A stretch of DNA of 64,000 nt from Isoetes taiwanensis (taxonomy: Eukaryota > Streptophyta > Lycopodiopsida > Isoetales > Isoetaceae), in the NCBI GenBank assembly GCA_021234155.1, contig JAJEKV010000004.1, forward strand, positions 10,416,109 to 10,480,108, given 5' to 3'. Under the pieces are notes generated by a model. The model saw only the letters and a list, made by a program, of their open reading frames with translations. It was not told the DNA's origin and ran no database searches. How positions within the stretch are numbered: position 1 is the first letter of the stretch; each line of letters opens with the position of its first letter. Positions 55,577-64,000 of the stretch are shown here, piece by piece. A program made the position numbers and the translations under genes.

Positions 55577-56824
55577 TCATGTTCTCGGTATTAGCTCCAC
55601 CTTGGAAAGCAAATGCGAGCCACCACTGTTCTGGAATTGTAGCAAATCTGCCTGGATACCTCCCCTAAGTTTGATCTGCTTAACCTCTCTAAACATGAGA
55701 GCAAATCTGACCAGGCCATCCTTACACAATTCTTCATTTCGCAGACCAGGATGCGCATCAACCGTTAACAAGTTGATAGCAGGAAGGGAACCAATTTCAG
55801 ATGTATTCCAGTGATATGTGACCTCCTGCTCAAAAGAAAAGGCTTAAATTAAGTCCACACTAATGGGCATTAGAAAGTAGAAGCACTTGAAATACTGGAG
55901 ATGAAAGGGGATAACTACCATGATTGTATATGGCCCTACTTCAAGTTCTTCAAGCTGCTGTGCAAGTGTTAGAAGACTAACAATCTCGTCTTTGGCGTAT
56001 CCCTCAACACAATCTAAGCTATGCTTATCTCCGAATTTGCCCACGAGATTCAACTTCTTTAAAGCAGGAGCGGCATCCAAATCTAGAGACATAATCTCGT
56101 AAAATGTTGCTTCTTTGAGACATGTTCCTTGTGTAGTGAAGTTGAAGTCCTCAAGGTAGGCCATGAAGTAGAGCTGCTCCAGCCTTGGAGCATCTACTTA
56201 GTGTTATGCTATTAACAAAATCATCATCCAAATGACCCTCTAGGTGGAATGTCAGCAACGCAGAGAATAATAAATATAGTTCATCATAGTCTCTAGCATC
56301 ATCAGAGATAAATATATCTTTTAGGTAAAGATGTTCCAATGATCTACACATATATGGCAAATCCATATATGCAAAGAAACTCCCAGAAACATTTGCGAAG
56401 GCCACTAAAGATGCCTACAGGCGGTTCCAGAATCCGGTCGACAATTGAATCTAAATCCATCTTAAAAGAAAATATTTTGATATTGAGCTGCAAACTGCGG
56501 GGCATTTTGCCTTCAGAGCGGGCCATACGAATGCAAACTCCATTTAGATGCTCTAAATATTACTTCGTCCCAGTCTGTGCTTTCGTTGTGAAGTGCAATA
56601 AAGATCATAGGATTCATTGAAAGAGAGACGCACCTTAGCTTCGGCCACAAATCAGGGCGCCGTTGTAAAGAATCCATGACACTTCCGGCGATGCGGTCAA
56701 ACGTTATGTTGAGATGCAGGATGTCGAGCTCTTCTGAGTCTAAAATCATTCTTTGCACTTTGCATCTTGTTCTTTGAGAGGTATTCGCTATATATATGGG
56801 AACAAGTCCGATAGAGCATCTCAA
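55577..56824 (-). pseudogene. LRR-like (possibly F-box/LRR) protein gene, frameshifted
   Basis: Minus-strand segments in order read ELDILHLNITFDRIAGSVMD, DLWPKLRCVSLSMNPMIFIA (56,650), KMPRSLQLNIKIFSFKMDLD (56,500), CRSLEHLYLKDIFISDDARD (56,340), DAAPALKKLNLVGKFGDKHS (56,070), QQLEELEVGPYTIM (55,960), then EVTYHWNTSEIGSLPAINLL and VKQIKLRGGIQADLLQF. The spacing of 'L..L.L' phrases suggests leucine-rich repeats, as in plant F-box/LRR proteins. No F-box is seen. A 93-bp GT...AG intron (55,918-55,826) joins two segments in phase 0, which supports a real gene. Frame changes near 56,510 and 56,400 break it. Exact family uncertain. Confidence 0.5.
55826..55918 (-). other. Intron in the LRR-like gene
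   Basis: The minus strand starts GTAGTTATCC and ends TTTTGAGCAG. Removing it joins ...ATC ATG to GAG GTC ACA in frame, and both sides remain open. Confidence 0.65.
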
Positions 56825-58203
56825 GCTTGTTTCATTCTCAATGAGGAATGGATATCATCAGCGCCCTCCTTTCAACATCAACCATCACTTTTTTATATTC
56901 AAATTCCTTTGCCTCGTGAATGTCAATAAGCCATCGTTATTAGTCGTAGTCACGATGGTTTAATGCCATAAATATTTTTTATTTGTTTCTAATATGTGAA
57001 AATGGGACAATAAATGCGCAATCTCTCGAAATCCGTGAGAATCTGTAATTATGAAGGGTAGGTAATCTACATGGCATTGGGTTGAAGAATAAGAAATCTG
57101 ACGTGGAATGGCTCTTACGAGGCCATTTTGAGATCCCAAATCCGCCCTAATGTTAAATATGCAAGGTCGCATGCCAGCTTTGCCACAACTAGTCACTCGC
57201 AGGAGCTAGATGGGCAACTGCATACTTTTAAAAGTTATCGCGAGATGGAATTGTGGAGGGGAGTGGAGGAGCCACGTGAAGGAGAGGTAGTGCCAGACAT
57301 TAATCAGTTCCTACCTCCACCTCCAGGGCCGTAGGGTGATTGGGTTGATCCAACCGAGACCAATGAAAATAATGTCGAGTGACGTATAATGAGATAGATT
57401 AAATTTTGACTTGTATCATTTTGCGAATGGATAGTAAGGTGTCTGATATTATTTCAAATGAACTCCATTGTCCAAGGAAGCATCAAAGCAGGCATTGAAT
57501 ATTCTCGAACCTTTCACTCTGAAACTCCTTGGATCAACTGCCATCTCTTTCACCTCAGCTTAGTCTTTTTTTGTTTGTCCTGTTTGATGTATCTAAAGTG
57601 CCCCCTAGGATGAGTTCGCTCACTCATTTTAGGTGGTATTTTAGATTAGTCAAATAGGAAAATCGAAAAGGAAGTAAGCTTGGAGTGCGATTTAGCTTCT
57701 CCACACCCTTCAGGATGGTTGTCGACTAACCAGGCTTATATTGTCCATGGCAAACAATGTAGATTTCTCGAAATTCTTGTTACCTCTTTTAGAAAGAGCG
57801 AGCTTTGCTCTCGCTCTCTTTTAGAGACTCTTTGTGCTAATGTAGCTTAGTGCTTTTGCTAGGTTACATTACACAGAGAGGCTCTAAATGGGAGGTGGAG
57901 AAGAACTCAGAGGTGGAAGTTCTCGTATACAAGTTGCTATAATGTCAGAGGTGAGAGCGTTCCTTAATTTCAAGCCAAAGTGCTGCCTGAGCTTTGTCCA
58001 TTCGTATAGCGGCTGTTAGGCACCAAATCATGGAATATCCTATCCCCTGCTATCAGGGTAAAAATTAGTGGCTAAACTTAGCCAAATGGCGAAATTTTGG
58101 CCTTGTTTGGAAAAAAAATCGGCTAAACTATGGCCCTTTTTTGGCCAAAAAAAAGAAAATATTAGCCAAGTTTATTTCACGTCCCTCCTCCATTTCGTTC
58201 AAC
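56825..58203. other. Intergenic, no gene supported
   Basis: Includes a hairpin GAAAGAGCGAG/CTCTCGCTCTC-type at 57,793-57,820 and a 68-codon open frame (57,128-57,334) without a domain. The stretch 58,060-58,190 is rich in TAGCCAAA words and leads into the repeat below. Confidence 0.45.
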
Positions 58204-58300
58204 TTTAGCTAATTGCAAGAAAGTATAAGTGCGAAAAAATGGAAAGTTTAGCCAAAATTTAGAAGCTTTTATGTCAAAGTTTGGTGTACTTTAGCCAAAT
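58204..58300 (+). repeat. ~97-bp direct repeat, left copy
   Basis: TTTAGC(T/C)AA...AAGAAAGTA...AAGTTTAGC...GAAGCTTT...TACTTTAGCCAA. Matches 58,403-58,499 at an offset of 199 bp with moderate divergence. Confidence 0.75.
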
Positions 58301-58402
58301 TAGTCTATAAGCTTTGTTTCTACTATGCTCTGTTAATATTTAGGTCTTGAATTAGTGCAAAGTAGTCAAATGATAGAAGGTTTTTTTATTTTTTAATAAA
58401 CG

Positions 58403-58499
58403 TTTAGCCAAATGTAAGAAAGTACAGGTCACAAAATTTGAAAAGTTTAGCTTAACGATAGAAGCTTTCACCTCAACTTTGGGCATACTTTAGCCAAGT
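58403..58499 (+). repeat. ~97-bp direct repeat, right copy
   Basis: Partner of 58,204-58,300. A shared flank, TTAGCCAAGT(T/C)TATTTCAC, occurs before the left copy (58,163) and after the right copy (58,490), so the full unit may be about 300 bp. Confidence 0.75.
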
Positions 58500-58512
58500 C
58501 TATTTCACCACG

Positions 58513-59557
58513 TTGGATATAAAAGTTCCTTAATTTTTTCCCTGCCTGCTATTGATGGAGAACCTTGAGTAGCACTGTGACTTGAAATTAGAGAACGTGT
58601 CCCCTTCGGAGTCGTGGTAGATTGTACAAGGACAGAGGTAACAAGATTTTTGAGTACTCTATTTTATTGTGGCCATGGATGATACAGCCGATGGATCAGA
58701 TTCGTCTCAACTGACCTGTGGCTATTTGAACCCTTGACATGCGTGGATTACTTCTCATCAGCAAGATTCTGTGGCATGTGAAGGAGCAAGCAGCAACAGA
58801 AGTCGAGACGATTCTGATCCACAGAAGGTTCTCAAGGCACTACGGTCGACTGAGGTGATCGTAATGCGCAACAGAAGACAGTCACTGAACTTAGGTTGAA
58901 TCTTGAACTCGAATTACATATACAATAACAATACATATAGTATACATGGAACGTGGAACATGCTGGCAAATTGTTAAAACGACAATAACTATTACACATG
59001 AAACACGGTAACAAATTGTTAAAATGACAAAAACTTTTTTTTATTAATACTGCCAAAAAACTGTTACAAAGGTTTAAAGATCCTCATCCGCGGTTACAAT
59101 AGTTTGAAGATACTAAAAGCCTCTTCTTTTTAGGCAGCACCATCTTTATCAGTTTCATCGTTCAGAGTTCCATCCTCTTCTGCCTGCTGTCCTAGGTTCA
59201 ACCTCCTATGACCTTTTCCCTTAGTACAACGTCCTCGAGGCATATTTCTTCTAGCATGTTCTCTGTTATTGGCATTGGAGAGTCCGATGGATCACGTAGG
59301 CCAGTCAAGTCCTCAAACGGAACTCCTGCATTGCTCGGACCTGGCCTTTCTGTATCGGACTCCTCGGTATCCTGCCGGCTGACTCATCTGAGAATATGAC
59401 TTGGCCTATATCATCTTGGTCGTCAACGAAGTGGGTACGCTGAATGTCTTCGTCAATATGGTTTGTAGCATTTACTGCAAGTAGCTCGTTCTCATTGTCT
59501 TTGAAGCTGTCCTCTTCCACTTCAATACGTCAAAAAAAAATTCCGGCGTCGGAAAAT
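58513..59557. other. Intergenic, no gene supported
   Basis: AT-rich then mixed. A minus-strand 71-codon acidic open frame (59,520-59,305) reads DEDIQRTHFVDDQDDIGQVI, with no recognised family. Confidence 0.4.
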
Positions 59558-59619
59558 TTTCGCGTATGCGAAAACATCTAATTCGTGTACGCGAACACTA
59601 AAAGTCACGTACGCGAAAA
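59558..59619. repeat. Second cluster of the CGCGTACGCG-type palindrome
   Basis: Three sites at about 59,558, 59,581 and 59,604 with cores CGCGTATGCG, CGTGTACGCG and CACGTACGCG. The sequence before it (TTCCGGCGTCGGAAAA) parallels GTCGCCGACCGGAAAA before the first cluster, so the two clusters share ancestry. Confidence 0.85.
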
Positions 59620-59633
59620 TAAAATTTTTTCGC

Positions 59634-60208
59634 CATGCCATCAAGGCTCCAACATGCCACCTAAGCTCAAACATGCCAAGGTGGCTCAAACATGCCACAT
59701 GGGCTCCAACATGCCACCTAAGCTCTAACATGCCAAGGTGGCTCCAACATGCCACCTAGGCTCTAACATGCCAAGGTGGCTCAAACATGCCACCTAGACT
59801 CCAACATGCCAGCTAGGCTTGCCACGCAGACTCCAACATGCCAAGGTGGCTCAAGCATGCCACGTGGGCTCCCAACATGGCCAAGGTGGCTCAAACATGC
59901 CACGTGGGCTCCCAACATGCCACCTAGGCTCCTAACATGCCAAGGTGGCTCAAACATGCCATGTGGGCTCCCAACATGCCACCTAGGCTCCAATATGCCA
60001 AGGTGGCTCAAGCATGCCACCTAGGCACCAACATGCCACCTAGGCTCAAACATGCCAAGGTGGCCCAAAAATGCCAAGGCGGCTCAAACATGCCACGTGA
60101 ACTCCAACATGCCACCTAGGCTCCAACATGCCACCTAGGCTTCAACATGCCAAGGTGGCTCAAACATGCCACGTGGGCTCCCAACATGCCACCTAGGCTC
60201 CAACATGT
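59634..60208 (+). repeat. 19-bp minisatellite array A
   Basis: About 30 units of 18-20 bp built on CTC(C/A)AACATGCCA followed by one of three endings: AGGTGG, CGTGGG or CCTAGG. The three subtypes alternate without a fixed order. Long open frames across it result from the absence of stop words in the unit. Confidence 0.9.
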
Positions 60209-60811
60209 AACTTAATCTCTAGGGTAATTTCACCATTCCGGATGACATGGCGAAGTCGGATCTCCATTCCGGAGCCTTTGTACTGCCCGAACAACATTTC
60301 TACACAGTCGACTGCAAGACGCTTCGCGGTTTGATAAGTTCCATTAGATGGATCTTGAATTTTGTTTTTAAACCTGCTCGAAGCAGGTTACTTGAACGGC
60401 AGATCCAACGGTTGGATAGGGAAACCGAGCTTCGGGAGGGGGGTCATTGGCATTTGCGCTCCCAGAGGAGCGTTGGCAGGAAAGGCTGCATCGATAACCT
60501 TTCTGAGGTCCGTCTCATGGGGTGTGGCCTCTCCCCTCTGGTGAGGAAGCGCGCAAAGTCCTGGCCTGGTTCAATTTGGGGAAGGGTGTCAGTGCTTTAG
60601 TTCTTCAAGATCCCTCTATTTTATCCCTTGCCAAACCTGTCCACAAAAAATTCCAAAGGTTATCATAGTTCTTGCATAAAGTCCTAGTCATCATGTCCAC
60701 GTCATCACCATCTAGCCATGTCACCCAACATTTGCCAACATCACCCAATGAAAAGACCAAAGATGGACAACTTTTCATTTTTAGCCTAGTCAAAACTTGG
60801 CCTTGCTTACT
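60209..60811 (+). other. Unique centre between inverted 19-bp arrays
   Basis: About 600 bp without the repeat. Holds a 117-codon open frame (60,247-60,600) starting MAKSDLHSGAFVLPEQHF, with no recognised domain and a G/C-richer composition than its surroundings, and AT-rich sequence to the right. Coding status unknown. Confidence 0.4.
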
Positions 60812-61187
60812 TGGCATGCCATGTCACCATTTGGCATACTTAGGTGGCCTAAGTGGCATATTGGTGCCTAGGTGGCATGCCTGAGCCACCTTGACATGTT
60901 GGAGCCTAGGTGGCATGTTGGAGCCACATGGCATGTTTGAGCCACCTTGACATGTTTGAGCCTAGGTGGCATGTTGGAGCCTAGGTGGCATGTTTGAGCC
61001 ACCTTGGCATGTTTGAGCCGAGGTGGCATGTTGGAGCCCACGTGGCATGTTTGAGCCACCTTAGCATATTTGAGCCACCTTGGCATGTTGGAGCCTAGGT
61101 GGCATGTTGGAGCCCGCATGGCATGTTTGGTCCACCTTGGCATGTTTGAGCCACCTTGACATTTCAAAGCCTAGGTGGCATGTTTAA
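60812..61187 (-). repeat. 19-bp minisatellite array B (inverted relative to A)
   Basis: The same unit as array A in the opposite orientation (GGCATGTTGGAGCCTAGGT, with TTTGAGCCACCTT variants), about 20 units. With array A it forms an inverted pair around a 600-bp centre. Confidence 0.9.
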
Positions 61188-61368
61188 GCCCCGACCTTTT
61201 CAAAATGCTTAACTAGCAGCTGTGGGATTTCCACCACGTCCTCAGCATCCCCATAGATCTATGACACACAACAAATTTGATAACTGCCTGTTTGTGGAAT
61301 CACCGAAAGGAAAAATTGTGGTTTTACAGCAAACTTCTACTGCCGCATGTGGAATCTAGCCCTTAGGG

Positions 61369-61640
61369 CCATCTTGGCATGTTTGAGCCACCTTGGCATA
61401 TTTGAGCCCACGTGTAGGTGGCATGTTGGAGCCCACATGGCATGTTTTAGCCACCTTGGCATGCTGTAGCCACCTTGGCATTTCAGAGCCTAGGTGGGAT
61501 GTTTGAGACACTTTGGCATGTTGGAGCCCACATGGCATGTTGGAGCCTAGGTGGCATGGTGAATCCCACGTGGCATGTTTGAGCCACCTTGCCATATTGG
61601 AGCCTAGATGGCATGTTGGAGCCAATCAAGTGGCATGATG
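61369..61640 (-). repeat. 19-bp minisatellite array C (same orientation as B)
   Basis: Continues array B after a 180-bp interruption (61,188-61,368) of unrelated sequence. About 13 units, more degenerate than A. Confidence 0.85.
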
Positions 61641-61944
61641 GATCCTTGTGGTACAACATTTGAACCATAACAAATAACGTATGAGATCAATCAAACATAA
61701 AAAACAGGAGTTTAACAGCTTTGATAGCTGGTGCTTTCATTTTGGTTTCCCAATACTTAAAAAACGACTTATTTTTTATGGCTTGCAATATAAGGAGAGT
61801 CAATCCTTCTTAGAAATCACGACTATGTTTTTTATCTGGTACTTTGATTTTAAAAATTGCTTTCTAGCTTCATTTACTGTATATTTTGCTGTAGAATTAT
61901 TCTTTTCTATTTTCTTCTAGCCTAAATGACTCGACCCGGACGTT

Positions 61945-62045
61945 GGCCCAGAAAAAAATGGCCTAGTGGCCATGTGGCTAGGAAAGTCTGAGGCCGTCTC
62001 AGACTTTCCAAGCCACATGGCCACTCGGCCATTTTTTTCTGGGCC
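61945..62045. repeat. Hairpin with 48-bp arms
   Basis: Arm 61,945-61,992 pairs with 61,998-62,045 with two mismatches across 48 bp and a 5-nt loop. Arm ends are GGCCCAG...CTGAG and CTCAG...CTGGGCC. Could be a small foldback/MITE-like element, or LTR-internal palindrome. No target duplication was identified. Confidence 0.9.
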
Positions 62046-62473
62046 ATAATGCCTCTGCACAGGACGTTATCTAGCCCACATGATTTAAACCTAGAAAGCC
62101 TCAACGTTGTCATGTGTGAAGTTTAAAAAAAATAGGCATTATAAATTTGTATCACATCCAACCGCGAGATGAGTGGCTAAGATTATGATCCAACACCTAA
62201 GAACAACGCGTTGAATTTTTATCAAAAGGCTGTCAATTTTCTATGCATAGACTTTTTAGCCAAAAACTACACCTTGTTTCTAGCATTTTCGGAACAAAAC
62301 AACAGGTGGTCTTTAAGTGTTGTTTTTCTACAAAAAAAAAAAACAGCAAAAAACTACACATAGAGCCAAATTTGGGGTTAGTGTCTGGCGTGGGAAGTCC
62401 AAGGGACTCAAGGAGTGGGGAATCCAGGGGGTTCATGGTAGCCAAACTTGGCCCCTTCCATGGCATTGTAACA
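62046..62473 (+). other. Probable 3' part of an LTR
   Basis: Ends GTAACA (62,468-62,473) directly before a Met-type primer binding site, so the sequence to its left should be a 5' LTR. Its start is not determined and no second copy lies in the window. Confidence 0.5.
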
Positions 62474-62474
62474 T

Positions 62475-62486
62475 TGGTATCAGAGC
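62475..62486 (+). promoter_or_regulatory. Primer binding site of an LTR retrotransposon
   Basis: TGGTATCAGAGC one base after the LTR-like end ACA. Complementary to the 3' end of initiator tRNA-Met. The element runs rightwards out of the window. Confidence 0.85.
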
Positions 62487-64000
62487 CTAAGTTTGATGAT
62501 GCGTTCGAGGTTGCGCAACAGTTAAGAGAGCAGAACTTGAGAGCAATTTCTGGAGCATCCTAGAAGTGCAAAGGTTTAGCCTTAGAATCGTTCTTTAGGC
62601 TCCTGGGGACTGGGGACCTGAGAAGCCAATATGAAATCGCTGTAGCAGTCTCTGGGCAAGCAGGGCTTGCTAAATCATGTTTGGGGCCTAGAAAAACGGA
62701 TTTTGCAAAACAGCTCGGTTTGAGGTAAACATTTACGAGCAGGAGCGTTTGGGGCCGAAATGCTTACCTGCCAAATTTCGTGGCAATCCGAGTATCGAGC
62801 AGCCCGGAGTGATTGATCCTGGCTGGCACAGAATCACGACTTCGTGATTCTGAGATTTTCGATTCTGTGATTTTTTATTAAAAGGTAACTAGGACCCATT
62901 ATCAGCCCATTAAAGAAATCAGGGATTTTGTTCCCCGTTATCAACCATTAAAAATTAAAGGGAAGATTTTAATGGGTTGTTACTTATGTTAGTTAATATT
63001 TACGATTTTTGCTAATGTTGGTACTAGTTGAACTAGTAATGAACAAGGGCCAAGAGCACTTGTTGGTAGTACCACCTATTGCATTCTTGCAAACTGGGTT
63101 TGCTGAAAGGAAAATAGGTTGTAAATTCTAGCACTCCAAGAGTGTTAGGTGGTTTCGTCATGAGGAATCGGGGGCGCAGTAGTGGAACATAGACGAACCA
63201 CATGGAGATGGGCCATACCCTGGAGCATGTGGATATGCTTAACATAAGACCCCTAGAGCTTTGAGTTTTTAAAATTAGTTGATAATTGATTTTCATATCC
63301 AGGATGATTCTTTTGAAGAGCGTCTTAACGTTCAAGGAACTAAGAGAAATTATGCTTTAACAAAAAGCGTTATTGCCCTCCAAAGATCCCTTTCAATGAG
63401 TGCATCATAGGGTGTCATGATCTGGGATCATGCCCAGTTGACGCACACTACTGGGTAGTGTGGCGTAAGAAGAAACTAGAAATGGAGAATGAGTCCAATG
63501 TTCGAATGTTGTTGCCCATGATAACCACCTGATCTGGGATCATCGGCTCACTCTACTGGGTAGGGTGGTACGAGGTTGCATGTTCCTTTAACCAATCCTT
63601 GTAGGGAATTGGTGACGGATATATTACTATTGACTCAAGGGGTCACTAGTGCACGACCTAGGGTTTGTGCTAGAAGTGCACAATATTTGGGAAATATTGT
63701 GGATACTAGTTCTTAATGAATGCTAGGACTTGGTTACTTGGAGGATTTGGGGTCCGTTAAGTTGACATCTTGGAAGCAGAGCTTTTATTAGAACACAAGA
63801 AGTCCTGACTAGTTCCTTGGAACATAGTAACACTTGGGAATAACAACACTTGTGGTAAGTGTTGAGAATAAAATCCTTGAATTATAGGAAGGAATTTTGA
63901 AGGGATTTAAAGGTTTTATGCCTTGTATGATATGCTTTCTTATAAGCACCAAGAAGGATCTTGGTTGCATAAAGGAAAGTGGCAATAAATTAACTTAGCT
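62487..64000 (+). other. 5' leader of the retrotransposon leaving the window
   Basis: No gag domain yet. Contains a perfect 11-bp-arm hairpin, CAGAATCACGA/TCGTGATTCTG (62,827-62,850), and a duplicated ~45-bp unit around TGATCTGGGATCAT and ACTGGGTAG (63,418-63,464 and 63,530-63,572). No open frame over 100 codons. Confidence 0.5.

Noticed and set aside
60247-60600. 117-codon open frame as a gene
   Set aside because: No domain, no codon evidence and no second copy; mentioned only as the centre of the inverted arrays.
59634-61640. CRISPR-like array or repetitive protein gene
   Set aside because: Units are head-to-tail without unique spacers, and open frames follow from lack of stop words in the unit. 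The host is a eukaryote.

Overview
The window looks like nuclear DNA from a land plant with a large, repeat-rich genome. The reasons are spliced plant-type genes (a DeSI/PPPDE peptidase, the C-terminal half of an SMG1-type PIKK kinase, an LRR-like gene), a PPR pseudogene, tRNA-derived SINE modules, initiator-Met-type primer binding sites, and a mixture of Helitron, Ty3/gypsy, DIRS-like and LINE sequence. Elements of the DIRS type and R2/CRE-like LINEs are, to my knowledge, uncommon in flowering plants, so a bryophyte, lycophyte, fern or gymnosperm is a reasonable guess. The sequence does not settle it. No rRNA gene, CRISPR array or prokaryotic operon is visible.

Layout. (1) 1-23,311 is dominated by a segmental duplication: 1-8,191 matches 13,847-23,311. 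Both copies carry a decayed Helitron replicase (HUH Rep plus PIF1-family helicase), a tandem trio of tRNA-like SINE modules, and a palindrome-rich minisatellite. Copy 2 also keeps the Helitron N-terminus upstream (11,757-13,843) and has a later LINE fragment insertion (18,849-20,152). Between the copies lie a divergent fragment of a gypsy accessory gene (8,194-8,435) and a pair of ~0.5 kb direct repeats. (2) 24,975-25,810 is a 45-bp minisatellite. (3) 26,020-37,151 is one complete, well delimited Ty3/gypsy element: LTRs, a GTGAA target-site duplication, gag, protease, RT, RNase H, integrase, and then an unusual ~4 kb region with two extra sense-strand genes. (4) 37,737-38,677 is a minus-strand TRIM-like mini-retrotransposon cut by a 5'-truncated DIRS-like tyrosine-recombinase retrotransposon (38,678 to about 41.6 kb). 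(5) 42-57 kb is the gene-bearing part: a PPR pseudogene, SMG1 C-terminal exons, an intact-looking two-exon DeSI gene and a damaged LRR-like gene. (6) 52.5-62.5 kb is rich in odd short repeats: clusters of a 16-bp palindrome, large inverted arrays of a 19-bp unit, and a near-perfect 48-bp-arm hairpin. The window ends in the 5' leader of another LTR retrotransposon (primer binding site at 62,475).

The strongest candidate for something undescribed is the accessory gene at the 3' end of the gypsy element (35,198-36,569). A second, diverged copy of part of it sits at 8,194-8,435. Over 66 aligned codons there are about 26 synonymous and only 7 amino-acid-changing codon differences and no stop, which indicates purifying selection on a protein I do not recognise.

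A caution applies throughout. Differences between the duplicated copies cluster at CAG and CTG trinucleotides, with repeated odd replacements such as CAGG to CGTG, CAGC to CAAAG and CTGC to CGC. That resembles context-dependent base-calling error at methylated CHG sites, so some frameshifts called here may not exist in the organism.
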